A stretch of DNA of 64,000 nucleotides from Actinostola sp. cb2023. Taxonomy: Eukaryota; Cnidaria; Anthozoa; Actiniaria; Actinostolidae. How positions within the stretch are numbered: the first letter of the stretch is position 1; every line of letters begins with the position of its first letter. Shown piece after piece: positions 21,845-32,780 of the stretch. The notes under the pieces were generated by a model. It saw only the letters and a list, made by a program, of their open reading frames with translations, was not told the origin of the DNA and ran no database searches. Both the position numbers and the translations under genes were made by a program. Location of the stretch: positions 1-64,000 of the forward strand of contig JAUJYZ010000497.1 in NCBI GenBank assembly GCA_033675265.1, in the 5' to 3' direction.

Positions 21845-24800
21845 ATGGCCGACTTCAACGTTATGGCCAACGAAGATGGTAAGAATAATATTACAAGTTC
21901 TTCTCTGTGATACTAAATTTGTATAACATGACATCTTTCAGGAATAAAGAACTTTGTGGAGGACCTCGTCCGTCAAAATAAATCTGTCCACGTCATCAGA
22001 GCTTATCTGAAGAAAACCATGAACCTTGTTTGGTCGTAAGATTAATCTGAATTATAAGCTTACAATTTTATTGATATGATGTTTGCATATATTTCTTTAT
22101 GATTATGATTTTATCTATTCTTAATATTAGAAATTTATTTTGTGTGGTTAGTTATAGTAGTTTGAGATTTTATTGTATATTTATATTGGGTTGGTAGGGG
22201 TGGTGATTGAATTAATTATAGATTAGGCATTTAGGGGTAATTAAGCTTCTATACTTTTTAGAATATTATTTTTTAGAATTTTTAGCACGTGCACGTTCTC
22301 ACGAGTTTTATTGTAAGCTCTTTTGTGTTCTACGTGAATAAATAAATTATTATTATTATTGTGTACATACACTTAGGCAAAGTACATTGAATAGATTTCA
22401 AAGAAAACATGGCATCACCCGCCATGACCGAAGTCTCCTTCCAAAGGATGTTATGTCTGCCATTAAGGTAGGTTTTTTCTTTGTGTATTGAGGGATCGTG
22501 TGGAAGGGTCTTTGTTTGGCACATTGCAGTACATGCACTTTTCTTTTTTTTACAAATCATAGACAGAAATGAATGGGGCTGGTAGTCAGCTGGGCTACAG
22601 AATGATGTGGACCAGACTCAGGAGACGTGGTATTCTGGCAACAAGGTAGCAATTACTTTTATACTTTATCCTGCGTAAGCCATTTAAGCCTCTGGCTTTG
22701 GCCTCACTTATGTAAATAACAGGATTCTTTTTCTAATAAATCAAATCAACTAATCAATAAAATCTATGATATTAGTAAATAGGGTGACAGGTCTCAATTG
22801 AAGAAATAGAAAACGAGGCAGCGTGCTCTATCGAGTTATAGAAGCACGCAGGAATTGGAAGAAGATGAGAGAAGTGCTAGGAGAAGCATATGAGGCGTAG
22901 CCGAGTGCTTCTCGCACTTCTCGAGTCTTCTTTCAATTCCCAAGTGCTTCTATAACTCGATAGATTACTGCTGCCAAGTTTTCTATTTCTTTTATAAAAT
23001 ACAAGTATGGGTGGTTGGTCCCAGTATGTCAATTAATAATTTATTTAATATTTTGTTTAAATATAGAGGTCAGTGGTGCAGCAGAATAGTAGCTACAGAA
23101 TAGTTCATACTCCTAATAGTTTTAGGAGTGTTACATTATTTTTAACTGTTAAAATGGTTGTGATTGCTAAAAGTATTTTATATTACTCTCTGTCAATGAA
23201 GAGATCAAGTAGCTGTGTGCATGAAAATTCTTGGGGCACAAAAACAAACTCCAACCCAGAAACGAAAACACCACCAAAATTATTTCTCCAAGGTACCGGT
23301 ATTCAATTTTACATTATTATTGTTTTTAACTATGATATATGTATAGAAATGAAAACTGATAGACAGAGTCTTTGAGCTAATTTGAACTCCACGCCACTGT
23401 AGTTGCCTCGGTTAAAGCTCAGTGGGTAGAGTACATGTCATGAAATCGGGGTGTCGTGGGTTCGAATCCTGCTCGAGGCGTCTGTTTTTTTCCGAACATT
23501 TGTTCGGTATATTCTCTATCAGTTTTCATTTCTATAGTTTTTAATGTGTGATTATTGTAAAATAAATCAACCAACATAAATTGTTCATAAATTTATTATT
23601 AAATATCAGCAGCGTGAAGGATATAATTTATGTTAATATTTTTTGAAGGGACCAAACTACACTTGGCATATAGATGGCCATGATAAATTGGCTAAGTGGG
23701 GTTTTTTACATACATGGGGCTGTGGATGGATTTAGCAGGAAAGTGCTGTGGCTGAACGTATTCGTAACTAACAAAGATCCATGGCTAACTGCAAAATATT
23801 TCATTGAAGCTGTGATAAAATATGAAGGTAAGCATATTAAGATCCCTTTTCAGAATTATTTCCGTCCAGAGTATGTTTCAAACCAAAAATACTGAAATTG
23901 TGCATATATGATGACATAATAGCCTAAAAGTAATGCAGCTCAAACTCTGATCTTCTGAAGGTTGTCCCACTAGAGTTAGATGTGATCCTGGAACAGAGAA
24001 TGGCATTATTGGTAAATCCCAAATGTTCTTGCGAAGAAATGGAGAAGACTCCTTAGCTGGTGAAAACAGCTATTATGAAGGCTCATCTGTTGTTAATCAG
24101 GTAATGCAGGAGCGTAGTATAAAAAAGTATAAAAACAACAACAATCAAAAAGAAACAAACATCTTTACCAAGAATTTAGGGGGGGGGGGGGGGCACATGC
24201 CCCACCCTCCCTACGCTAGTGAGGTATAAATATGTCATGATTGCATAACATATCTAGATATTAAAGTATACAATTTTGAACTTTGTACAGGTACATATTA
24301 CATACATGTAGCAATTTAGACTTTTCCACAGTTTGCTTCAATGACCACAAAACAATAGATCCAAGTCGAGGTTGAAGTAACCAAATACAGTAAATGTATA
24401 GAAACAGGAATGCCAACCGCAACATCAAACAATAATATTGTTAAATGACTTGTACTGAAAAATGGTATTGTATGTATTACCCATTCTAGATGTATATTTT
24501 TTTCCTTACTTGCAGCCAATTGAATCTTTCTGGAGGCATTTTAGAGAAAAGGGATTTCAGTTTTGGATAGATCAGTTTAAGGTGAAAATATAATATTAAC
24601 CAAATGAGATTATATACTTGTACATTTACAAACTTGCCAAATATTTGTTTGTGATTGAAGAATTTGGTGGAAAAAATGCAAATATATGTGACCTTGAAAT
24701 AATTTGTTCAACTGTTCACAATCAGTATAAAATTGGACATACTATTGCTGACACTCCCCCCTCCCCCTCAACGCTCAATGTTGATTGGACTGAACATCAG

Positions 24801-26226
24801 AATGTGAGTGAGTTGGGAATGAAAATTGTGAATGGATTCAAGGATTGTGAGAAACCTTGCAACATTGACTGGCAACATTGAAATGTGGGGAGGGGGATCA
24901 GGAAAATGATATTTTGGTGTACACCTACATATATTTGCATTTTTAGACTGATCAATTTGCAAAACTTTGATGATCAAAAGGTCACATACACCATTTTCCA
25001 CAAAGCTCTTCAATTGTATAACATATGTAATGAGAAGTGCGATGCCACCATACGTTAAAAATAAAACTGAGTATGGTACTAGATAGTTTCTAAAACTGAT
25101 TATTTTGGTGAGTGTTATTATATATGTTGTAGTTTAAAATGATCCAGTTCAATTTAAATTGAACCAAATATCATTTTAAACTACAACATTAAGTAGGTAA
25201 TAATAAGTAAGTTGTATCTGGTTATTTATAGTTCTCACTTCTCTAAGTGAAATAAAATGAAAATATACACTAACATTTACACTAATCATTTGCATACAAT
25301 GTAGCATTAAATCTGTCTGAAATTTTGATGTTTGTTGTCATTATAAGGGCATACAACAAAGTGGCAAATGGAATCCAGGAAATACTATACACAAGTAAGC
25401 ATTGCACCATTGGGTTAAGTTTACCAAGAGTATTGCAAAATACTAAAAAATAATTACAAAAATCATCTTTATTCAAGGTTATGTCTTCTGTATGTATACA
25501 TGCCACTACTCCAAATGGAAGCAAATGAAATGAAAGAAGACTGGAACCTACATAGGATCAGACTTCAGAGGGGCAAAGACAGACCTTGTGGAGTGCCTAA
25601 TGACTTATATGAGTTGCCAACTACAAAAGGTATTAAATAAATACTGTACTACTGTAACTATTTAATATTATATCCTCATTGAAATCATATTCATACATGT
25701 ACACGTATTATCATTCTTGAAACTCAACAAAGCATATTAATATAGTTCTCCTAGATGCAAAGTTCAAATAAAAATATTCTTCGCCCTGCAGCTGATCAGT
25801 TCATATACAGTTGATTTTGTAAACTAATATTCTATATATATACACTGTATGTTGTAGTTTATAATGATTCCTTGGTTCAATCTAAATTAAACCAGATCAA
25901 TTTAAATTGAACCAAAGATCATTTTAAACTACAACATATGTAATATTAGCTTTGTAAATATCAGTTTTAAACAGTGAATCTGTACATACATGTACAATTA
26001 AAATGTATGTATCTTTATAACAGGTGTGAAAGATCTGAAAAGGAAAGTGGTGTCATCTGATATCACCTTCATTGAGGAAAAGTTCCAGTTAAACCAGCAA
26101 TTGGTCTATCTTCCTGAATCATTTAAAAAAGAAGCTGATTCATATATGAAGAACACTGGTAGGGTGTTAGAGATGAAATCATCCACAGAAATCTACGAGG
26201 AACTAGTAATTCAGTTTAGTCAGTGA
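21845..26226 (+). CDS. Integrase-core (DDE) transposase-like gene, ~10 exons, one frameshift
   Basis: Exons with GT/AG borders and compatible phases: 21845-21878, 21942-22035, 22377-22467, 22563-22645, (unresolved near 23069), 23649-23827, 23961-24100, 24516-24581, (one unresolved), ~25478-25629, 26024-26226. The start reads MADFNVMANEDGIKNFVEDL. A helix-turn-helix-like N-terminus precedes GSQLGYRMMWTRLRRRGILA. The RNase-H-like core has all three acidic motifs: WHIDGHDKL (first Asp), RCDPGTENG (second Asp) and PIESFWRHF (Glu). The tail has EDWNLHRIR and ends ...EELVIQFSQ. This matches the animal 'integrase core domain' family by recall. Exon 23649-23827 is 179 nt where 178 are needed: one extra T in the T6 run at 23702-23707 shifts the frame between KLAKWG and FYIHGAVDG. 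The element at 23342-23536 sits in the preceding intron. AATAAA follows the stop at 26228. It would catalyse transposition of the surrounding element; this copy may be defective. Confidence 0.85.
22801..22990. mobile_element. Fold-back element in an integrase-gene intron
   Basis: aagaaatagaaaacgaggca...ttatagaagc and gcttctataactc...gttttctatttctt are reverse complements with scattered differences. The centre reads atgaggcgtagccgagtgct. Lies between integrase exons ending 22645 and starting 23649. Confidence 0.75.
23342..23536 (+). mobile_element. tRNA-like repeat element, copy 2, with perfect 21-bp terminal inverted repeats
   Basis: Starts tatagaaatgaaaactgata (23342-23362) and ends with its exact reverse complement (23516-23536). 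The interior holds the same tRNA-like module as copy 1 (23405-23480; here gttaaagctcagtgggtaga, with three extra bases in the D arm and a canonical ggttcgaatcc B box) and the shared flanks ctttgagctaatttgaactc and cgaacatttgttcggtatat. A tRNA module inside terminal inverted repeats is unlike an ordinary SINE, which has no inverted termini. It is inserted in the integrase gene. Confidence 0.75.
24178..24194. repeat. G homopolymer, about 14-16 bp
   Basis: A G run in an integrase-gene intron, followed by cacatgccccaccctcccta. Confidence 0.8.
25131..25190. mobile_element. Palindromic mini-element, copy 1
   Basis: tgttgtagtttaaaatgat...caatttaaattga...atcattttaaactacaaca: a ~60-bp near-perfect palindrome inside an integrase-gene intron. 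A closely related copy lies at 25852-25938. Confidence 0.8.
25852..25938. mobile_element. Palindromic mini-element, copy 2
   Basis: tgttgtagtttataatgatt...caatttaaattgaaccaaag...ttttaaactacaacat. Same termini as the copy at 25131 with a ~25-bp longer centre. In the last integrase-gene intron. Confidence 0.8.
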
Positions 26227-26477
26227 TAATAAAGAAGGTAATAGTTTGAATCAGCTTGCCTTAATGCTACCCAATTTATATTGAAAGTCATTTGGGAATT
26301 GACATTTTTGCATGTTTCAGATATGTTTTCTTTTCTTGAGAAAAAAGAAATTAAATAAATTAAAATGTTATATATAGGGAACGTTATTAACATTGATCTG
26401 AAATTTAGGTACATGTATAATTAGCATGCAATGGGTTTATTGTTTCATAAAGTGGTTTCCTTTTGCCCTCTTTATCT
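26227..26477. terminator. Convergent 3' region with two polyadenylation signals
   Basis: Only 251 bp separate the two convergent stop codons. AATAAA on + at 26228-26233 begins one base after the integrase stop, and AATAAA on - (TTTATT at 26436-26441) lies 37 bp after the kinase stop. Each gene therefore has its own signal in the shared spacer. Confidence 0.7.
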
Positions 26478-29400
26478 TTACCAGACAGCAAGTTGTGATT
26501 GCAATTCTAATTCTGGTAAAAGTTCTGTAAATGCAGGCCTCTGTTTTGCAGGCTGAAAGCAATCATCTATGATCTTCTGGCTTGCTTGAGGAATGTTGGG
26601 AAAGGTGGGATAGCAGCCATGTTCTATGGCTACTCTCACCTCTTTGTAGTTTTTTCCTCTCCAAGCTGGCACTCTTGCATATACTTCTCCAATGATCACG
26701 GCAAAGGAATATACGTCCACAGCTGTTGTAGGTCTTTCTCCATGAATTTGGTCTATGTGCTGATATGCAAGAGTACCAGCATTGGATCCTCCAATATTTG
26801 TTGTTATGACCAAGTCCTTTAATTTGCTTATGCCAAAGTCGCAAATGACCGGTTTGTAGGACCCTTCCTCAATCTAAAAGAAAAAAAGAAAAGAAAAAAA
26901 TATTAAACATATATTTACATACATGTAAATTCCAAGTTTGGAAAAGTTTGTAAATAAATTAAACAGAATAATTAAAATATAGTACATACGATGATGTTTG
27001 CAGGTTTGAGGTCTTGATGAATAACCCCTCTTTCATGTAAATATGCCATGCCTTGGGCAACATGGTATATTACAAAGCCATTGTATTTTTCATCAATAGG
27101 CTGAAAAATTAAGACATTATCTCTGTTTAGTTGCTTGATTAATTAAAGACATGTAATACACCAAAGTACTGTACCTGGTGTTTTTTGGATGTTGCCAGTC
27201 CAACTGCATATGAAAGATTCATCCCTTTGATGTAATTGGTAACAATATTAATGTCTGTATCAGTTATTAAACATCCAAATAACATCAAGATACTTGGATG
27301 TCTCAAGCGCCTGTTTTGTAAGAAATATAAAATCAATTACTGGTAACACATACTGGCCTGGCATTGTTTGAAAGGAAATCTGGTCATAATTGACTTCAAC
27401 TTCAACTCAAATCTTACAACTTACCTACAAATATTTACTTCACTGAGATCAGGTTCTCCATAACCTTTTGGTATTTGCTTCACGGCCACCTGTAAACCTT
27501 TCCATAGGCCTTTATAGACTGACCCATATTGGCCTTTGCCTATCATATCCTTGATTGTTAATTCCTCTTCCTCTATACATACTGTTGCAAGATCTGCAAG
27601 TTCAGTTATTTAATAATAATAATATAATTTAAAACTATCAATGTGTCTTTTTAAAATCTAGTTTACAAACTTAGGTAAACTAATTGGTGACACCTTAATC
27701 TACAGAAATTAAAATAAAATAAAATATATTAAGCAATTATTGGATGAGGCTGTCAGTATGATATGTCTGCATAATTCTTCATATCATAAGTTAGCTGAAT
27801 CCAGTAATAATTATTGTTTTATTATTCATTCAAAATATATAACATAAAAACATGATTAAACTGATTTTTCTTTATTGAATTATAACTTAAGACAGTGTTT
27901 ACAAACTTGTACAAGAGTACAGCCAAAACAATTGTATGACGATGACGTCTGGTCATGGAGAATTGACCAGGGGTCCTCAGCCAATCAGAAACGAGTATAT
28001 ATTTTGAATGAATAATACTATATAATATAATATATTATTGTTAGTTAATTTTATAAGCAGGTTTTACCACTGAAGGTGCTCCTGTTGTAAAATTTAGAAA
28101 TCAATGTGACATATATTCACAAGCCAGAGAAATCTGAATTACATGTAATACTGGTACGTATTATTACAAATTAGTATAACGCAATAAATAAATTATTATT
28201 GTTATAATTACCTTCTTTCTTAAACATAATCTCTGAATCCATGCGAACATGATCTCTTGATTTATATGCGGGTATGCTAAGTTGTGAAGCCTTATCCCAC
28301 AATGGAGTACCCAGTTGCTTGACAGATCCCCCTTTCTCCCTTGCCAAGCAGGGTAACAATGGAGTGGCTGAGCGACCACGAATTGCCATTTCAGAACACA
28401 CATGGAGAGGTTTTTTATGTACCGGTACATTGTGTGATATATGTACCATATCTTCTTTCATTCACTTCAATTTCAACACCCTTTCCCAAGCACAACTTTT
28501 TGTTCAGAGATGGTCTACTTCCTGCTAAATTCTGATGGCTGCCACTTGCAATTGAGCTCCTCTGCCACTGGTCTGAGTCTTCCTTTGACTGTTGTTTGTC
28601 TGATACATGTACCTCATCTAAAAACATGAATATAAAAATCAATAATTTTTATTATTTAATTAATCAAATTCCAAAAATCACTCTAATGGCTATATCCATA
28701 ATAACTATAGTACTGGTAATATTATCCAGACTGAGACAAAACAAAATCTCACATTTTGATGATAGTGTTGATGATTTTGACAGAACTGTTTGTTCTTTTT
28801 CAGTTGTCTCCTACATTAAGAGAAAAGTTTTTTTTATAAAATGAATACAATAATTGGACAAAACCTAATATACATGTATATATATATGATAAGATCTAGA
28901 CAAAGATGTACATGCATTTGCATGCAAGTACTTTTAATATGAATGAGCATATATATAATCAGTTCACATTATTCAGTGGCGTAGCTATAGTGCACATATT
29001 ACACAACCCTTCACAAGTAGGTTTTTCAGTGCATGTTTTCAAGTTTTTGAGTGCACGTGCCTGCAAATTTAAAAGTACTGCATGGATACGCCCCTGTTAT
29101 TAATAATGATAATAGTGTAATACCTTAGAGAAATAACCAATAGATGTAACATTATGAAGTTGTGCATCATTCTGAATTTTGTATATGAACTTTTTACGCG
29201 TATTGTCAGTTATGGAGATTTTGACAAATTCTGGTAGTTCACTGATATTGGCCTCCTCAAAGGCATTATAGCAGGCCAGTTTCACATCTGTCAGTCTTGG
29301 TACGCTTGTGATCTTCAAAAAAAAAAGTGACACAAAATATTATTGAAGATAAAACGAAAATATGAAACTGTTGAGAGTAACAAGGTGGGTGGAGAAATAA

Positions 29401-32145
29401 AAGGAATTACCACATTTGGAATATACATGAACACAATACAAATATGTACATGCAATTACATTTATATATTCATAAAATAAAACCCAGCTTGCACAAAATC
29501 AGTTTAACATTTGTACCTTCAATGGAATGTGCCCCTTCTCAATTTGAATATGTTTTTGTCTAGAGAAACACATTCTGGAAGCATGAAAAGTCTACAAATG
29601 AAAAAAATAAAATGAAGTAAATCATAATTGAGGTGCAGAATTGAGGTTTTCCTGCATGCAAAAATATGCATCACAGACTTACAGAAAACTAATTAGGGCC
29701 CTTCAACAAGGGATAAATTGTCTGAGATGGGGTATCAATACAACCCCCTCTCCCTCCCACCCCCTCTCTCTCCCTCCCTCCCTCCCCCCCCCCCCCTCTC
29801 TCCCCCCCCCCCCCTACCTCCCTCCCCCTCCAACAACACTGGTGCACATCTCTGACAACTTTGTCAACTTGATTGATTTGACCCATATAATTCCTTTAAA
29901 ATCTTGTCAATTCTTAGAATTATTGATATGTACATGTACATTGCATATGTACACACAAATTTTACCTTTGTTTTGGTGTTGAGCACATTTTGCTTTGTAG
30001 ATCCCTGTTGAAAGGAAACTCCTTTTTTCCGCCACTCTTCAGCCCTTTTCCAGTCTGTCCACAGAAAAAACATTTACTCTACAATCATTAAGTACTATTA
30101 TTTTAGTTTGTCAGTTGACAGTTTTATAATGTAATCAAAGCATCTCAACACTAGTATTTAGTCTTTTTCATCACCTTTATAAAAAGATTATTATCACATT
30201 ATTGAAATATTAAGAAAAGGTTATATTATATTATATTGAATATTAAAAAATAATATATAATTTATTGCTTTGTAATATTTTACTTGCAGTAATTATGATT
30301 ACACAGTGATTTTGAATGATTGATATATAATATATAATGAGTTGTAAGACATTATATGTTTATGTTATCATTTACTAACAGTTATAATGATTCACACACA
30401 ACTGCCTCAGACTGGCTCATGGTAAGTAAGTGTCATACTCAGTTTCATACCTCAAAATATTAATTAGCAACTCCCATATTAATACTGTATGAGTGTAAAA
30501 AATAATAAAATGAACATAACCTACACAAGAATACAATTTGTCATCTATGTTACCCTGCGAGCAGAGCTAGAGGTTCCTTTTTGTTTTTGGCTTTTACCTT
30601 GCTGCATGTTCTTGTAGTTCAAAGCCAAAACAAAAAGCAGTTAAGTAAAAGTAAAATACTCAGTGAAAGTGGAGAGACGAAAAGAAACCTCTGCTCATTT
30701 TGTAGGGTACATTGATATCTATATGTATACGTATTAATTATAAAATCATGTATATGCATAATAAAGGTTATATCAAATAAAAATCTAGAACATTTTACCA
30801 TTCTCTAAATTTCCCACATCAGTACGTAATCCTAAAATAAAGTTTAAAAAATAAGTAAGTAAATAGAAAGTACAAAATTAATATTATGATACATGTTACA
30901 TTTACTTTGCAAATTATACCCAATGTTAACATTGTCGATTTACTTTGGTTTTGTATCAATCACAGCAATGGGAGGGAGAAATTTCAGAGAGACAGCAATT
31001 TAACTGTTAATATTGCAGTTAACAATAATTTACTATTTATAGAGATCATTTTTTCATGTCAGACGACAACATCTCTATTTGCTTCCAATCTGGGTGTGGC
31101 ACATGCTCTATTTGACCCCTACATGTATGCTATTTTAAAACAGAAATGCTAAATATTTCATGCCTGATCACACCCCTAAAACAGATGAGGAGCATTTAAT
31201 TATGCCCCTTTCACATGGCCTCTGCACTGCCTGCAAGTCCCACACAACCCCCATCCTCTTAGCTTGGGCCAAGGAGATATATATACTACATTGTAATTTT
31301 ATATTTACCTCCACCAGCACCTTTTTTCATAGAGAAAAATTCTTTCTGTTTATAATCTGTATGGAAATAAAATAGAAAGAGTATTGGTTGAGAAGAACTG
31401 CAGGTCAAGGAATGTTTTTATAACAAACCACAATTACCACATCATCCTTTATATTTTTAATACTTAACTATAATGGCAGCACATTATGGGAGTCATTTAG
31501 GTGAAAGAAATTTCAGACAGACAATTTTATATTTACCTCCACCAGCACCTTTTTTAAGAGTTAAATATTCTTTCTGTTTATCTGTATAAATAAAATAGAA
31601 AGAGAATTGGTTGAAAAGAATTGCAGGTCAAGGAATGTTTTAATGCACATGTATTAATTCCTTCATTTTAATAATTATTGATGTACTGTTTTATGTCCTG
31701 TATCGATCATTTCATAAATGAGTCTCATACTAGACGTCTAGAGGTTTATTTTCAGTGTAAAACATACATGACCAGCAGAGTGACAATATTAATTTAATAA
31801 GAACTTTTTAATATAAGCTTATTACACTTCATAACTAATATTACCAAGTAACTTCAGTTTGTCTGAGTGAAATTTCACTCCTATGACGTCCAAGTCCTTG
31901 CTATCTATCAGAACAAAGTTGTTGATAGTGTTTATCTGAAAAATATAATTGATAATATTTTGATATATTTTGTGCACTCTGTTGATATATATGAACGGGA
32001 GTTAGCCACGCCCTGCCAAATTACACATTATGGAGATCACAAGCAACCTTACTTTGTTTTCTTTGAAAAGTCTTGGTATTTCTTTTTGGATAAAGTCGAA
32101 GCAAGACCAAAATTCATCCGTCAATGGAGCCAATGGCAATGCCAT
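26478..32145 (-). CDS. Transposon-borne protein kinase gene, 15 exons, 619 aa, intact frame
   Basis: Exons on the minus strand in order: 32145-32053, 31935-31845, 31581-31537, 31356-31309, 30831-30799, 30054-29966, 29591-29517, 29312-29124, 28810-28753, 28617-28447, 28367-28212, 27593-27425, 27310-27175, 27100-26990, 26873-26478. All have GT/AG borders and matching phases, and together give 1860 nt with one terminal stop. The join 28447/28367 is the least certain. Residues ~1-62 (MALPLAPLTDEFWSCFDFIQ... DLDVIGVKFHSDKLKLLG) look SAM-like by eye. A ~90-residue conserved-looking block (exons 29591-29124) is unrecognised, and a Ser/Gln-rich linker follows. The C-terminal ~265 residues are a kinase: glycine loop GKGQYGSVYKG, VAVKQI lysine, catalytic loop VIHQDLKPANI (HQD for HRD), DFG, DVYSFAVIIGE, and RPAFTELLPEL. 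This resembles tyrosine-kinase-like Ser/Thr kinases. The usual APE is replaced (GTLAYQHIDQI). Probably active; substrate unknown. Confidence 0.88.
29750..29832. repeat. CT/C-rich low-complexity tract in a kinase-gene intron
   Basis: ccctctccctccc units with two C homopolymers of about 12-14 bp. The proline-rich and glycine-rich open frames through it are artefacts. Confidence 0.9.
31309..31581 (-). repeat. Tandemly duplicated exon in the kinase gene
   Basis: The exon at 31581-31537 encodes DKQKEYLTLKKGAGG and the exon at 31356-31309 encodes DYKQKEFFSMKKGAGG. Both are phase 1-1 and both are followed by the same intron start GTAAATATAAA. Intron sequence is duplicated as well (gtattggttgagaagaactg near 31381 and gaattggttgaaaagaattg near 31602, each followed by caggtcaaggaatgttt), so the duplicated unit is ~230-240 bp. 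Confidence 0.85.
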
Positions 32146-32179
32146 TTTCCTGAAAGATTGGCGGGAATTCATTCCAGAT

Positions 32180-32780
32180 TTTGGGTTACCTGTGGTGAAA
32201 CTAGTAACGCCTGGTTGATTTTATTCCATTGATGATTGATTGACCGTTCTCGGCCGGTGAAGGCAAAGTGAGCAAAGACAAAGTGAGCAAAGACAAAGTG
32301 AGCAAAGCGAAAGTGAGTAAAGGCAAAGTGAGCAAAGACAAAGTGAGCAAAGACAAAGTGAGCAAAGCGAAAGTGAGTAAAGGCAAAGTGAGCAAAGCGA
32401 AAGTGAGCAAAGGCAAAGTGAGCAAAGCGAAAGTGAGCAAAGGCAAAGTGAGCAAAGCGAAAGTGAGTAAAGGCAAAGTGAGCAAAGCGAAAGTGAGTAA
32501 AGGCAAAGTGAGTAAAGACAAAGTGAGTAAAGACAAAGTGAGCAAAGACAAAGTGGGAAAAGCGAAAGTGAGTAAAGACAAAGTGAGCAAAGAGAAAGTG
32601 AGTAAAGGCAAAGTCGATGAAAGCGAAAGGCAAAGAGGCAAAAGTGAGTCAAAGTCAAAGTGGCTGAAGCGAAAGTGAGTCAAAGTCAAAGTCGATAAAG
32701 CGAAAATTCGCAAAAGAAGAACTCGTCAGTTTGTCTTTAGCGTGAACGGCATTTCGACTTTGAGTGACTGCTCTCGGCCG
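32180..32780 (-). repeat. Right terminal inverted repeat of the kinase transposon
   Basis: 601 bp, reverse complement of 21194-21821. Inner part 32180-32265 (tttgggttacctgtggtgaa...), minisatellite about 32262-32690 with units gcaaagacaaagtga and gcaaagcgaaagtga, outer part to 32780. The kinase ATG (32145) lies 34 bp beyond the inner edge, mirroring the 23 bp at the other end. Confidence 0.9.

Larger units (their letters stand above)
21194..32780. mobile_element. 11.6-kb two-gene DNA transposon: integrase core plus protein kinase
   Basis: The outer termini CGGCCGAGAGCAGTCACTCA (21194) and its reverse complement (ending 32780) start long inverted repeats of 628 and 601 bp. Between them are exactly two recognisable genes pointing at each other: an integrase-core gene on + and a protein kinase gene on -. 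This is the structure of a cut-and-paste transposon whose ends face out and whose genes start next to the ends. I could not define a target-site duplication: the flanks both contain CTACGG-like sequence (actacgg left; ccgtag right) but do not give a clean direct repeat. The integrase family has a DDE/RNase-H-like core; Repbase groups some such elements as IS3EU, which is a suggestion to test, not a call. Other small repeats have inserted into its introns. Confidence 0.85.

Noticed and set aside
20978..21910. 310-codon frame with FAHFVFAHF repeats, and SKDKV repeats on the opposite strand (also 32169-32713)
   Set aside because: These are the 15-bp minisatellites in the transposon ends; period 15 keeps every frame open. 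The real gene starts at 21845 in another frame.
28171..28461. Independent 96-codon gene MKEDMVHISHNV...
   Set aside because: Its downstream half is a kinase exon (28367-28212) with a clean acceptor and matching phase; the upstream half is intron.
31867..32232. 121-codon plus-strand gene
   Set aside because: Antisense shadow of kinase exons 1 and 2; no recognisable features of its own.
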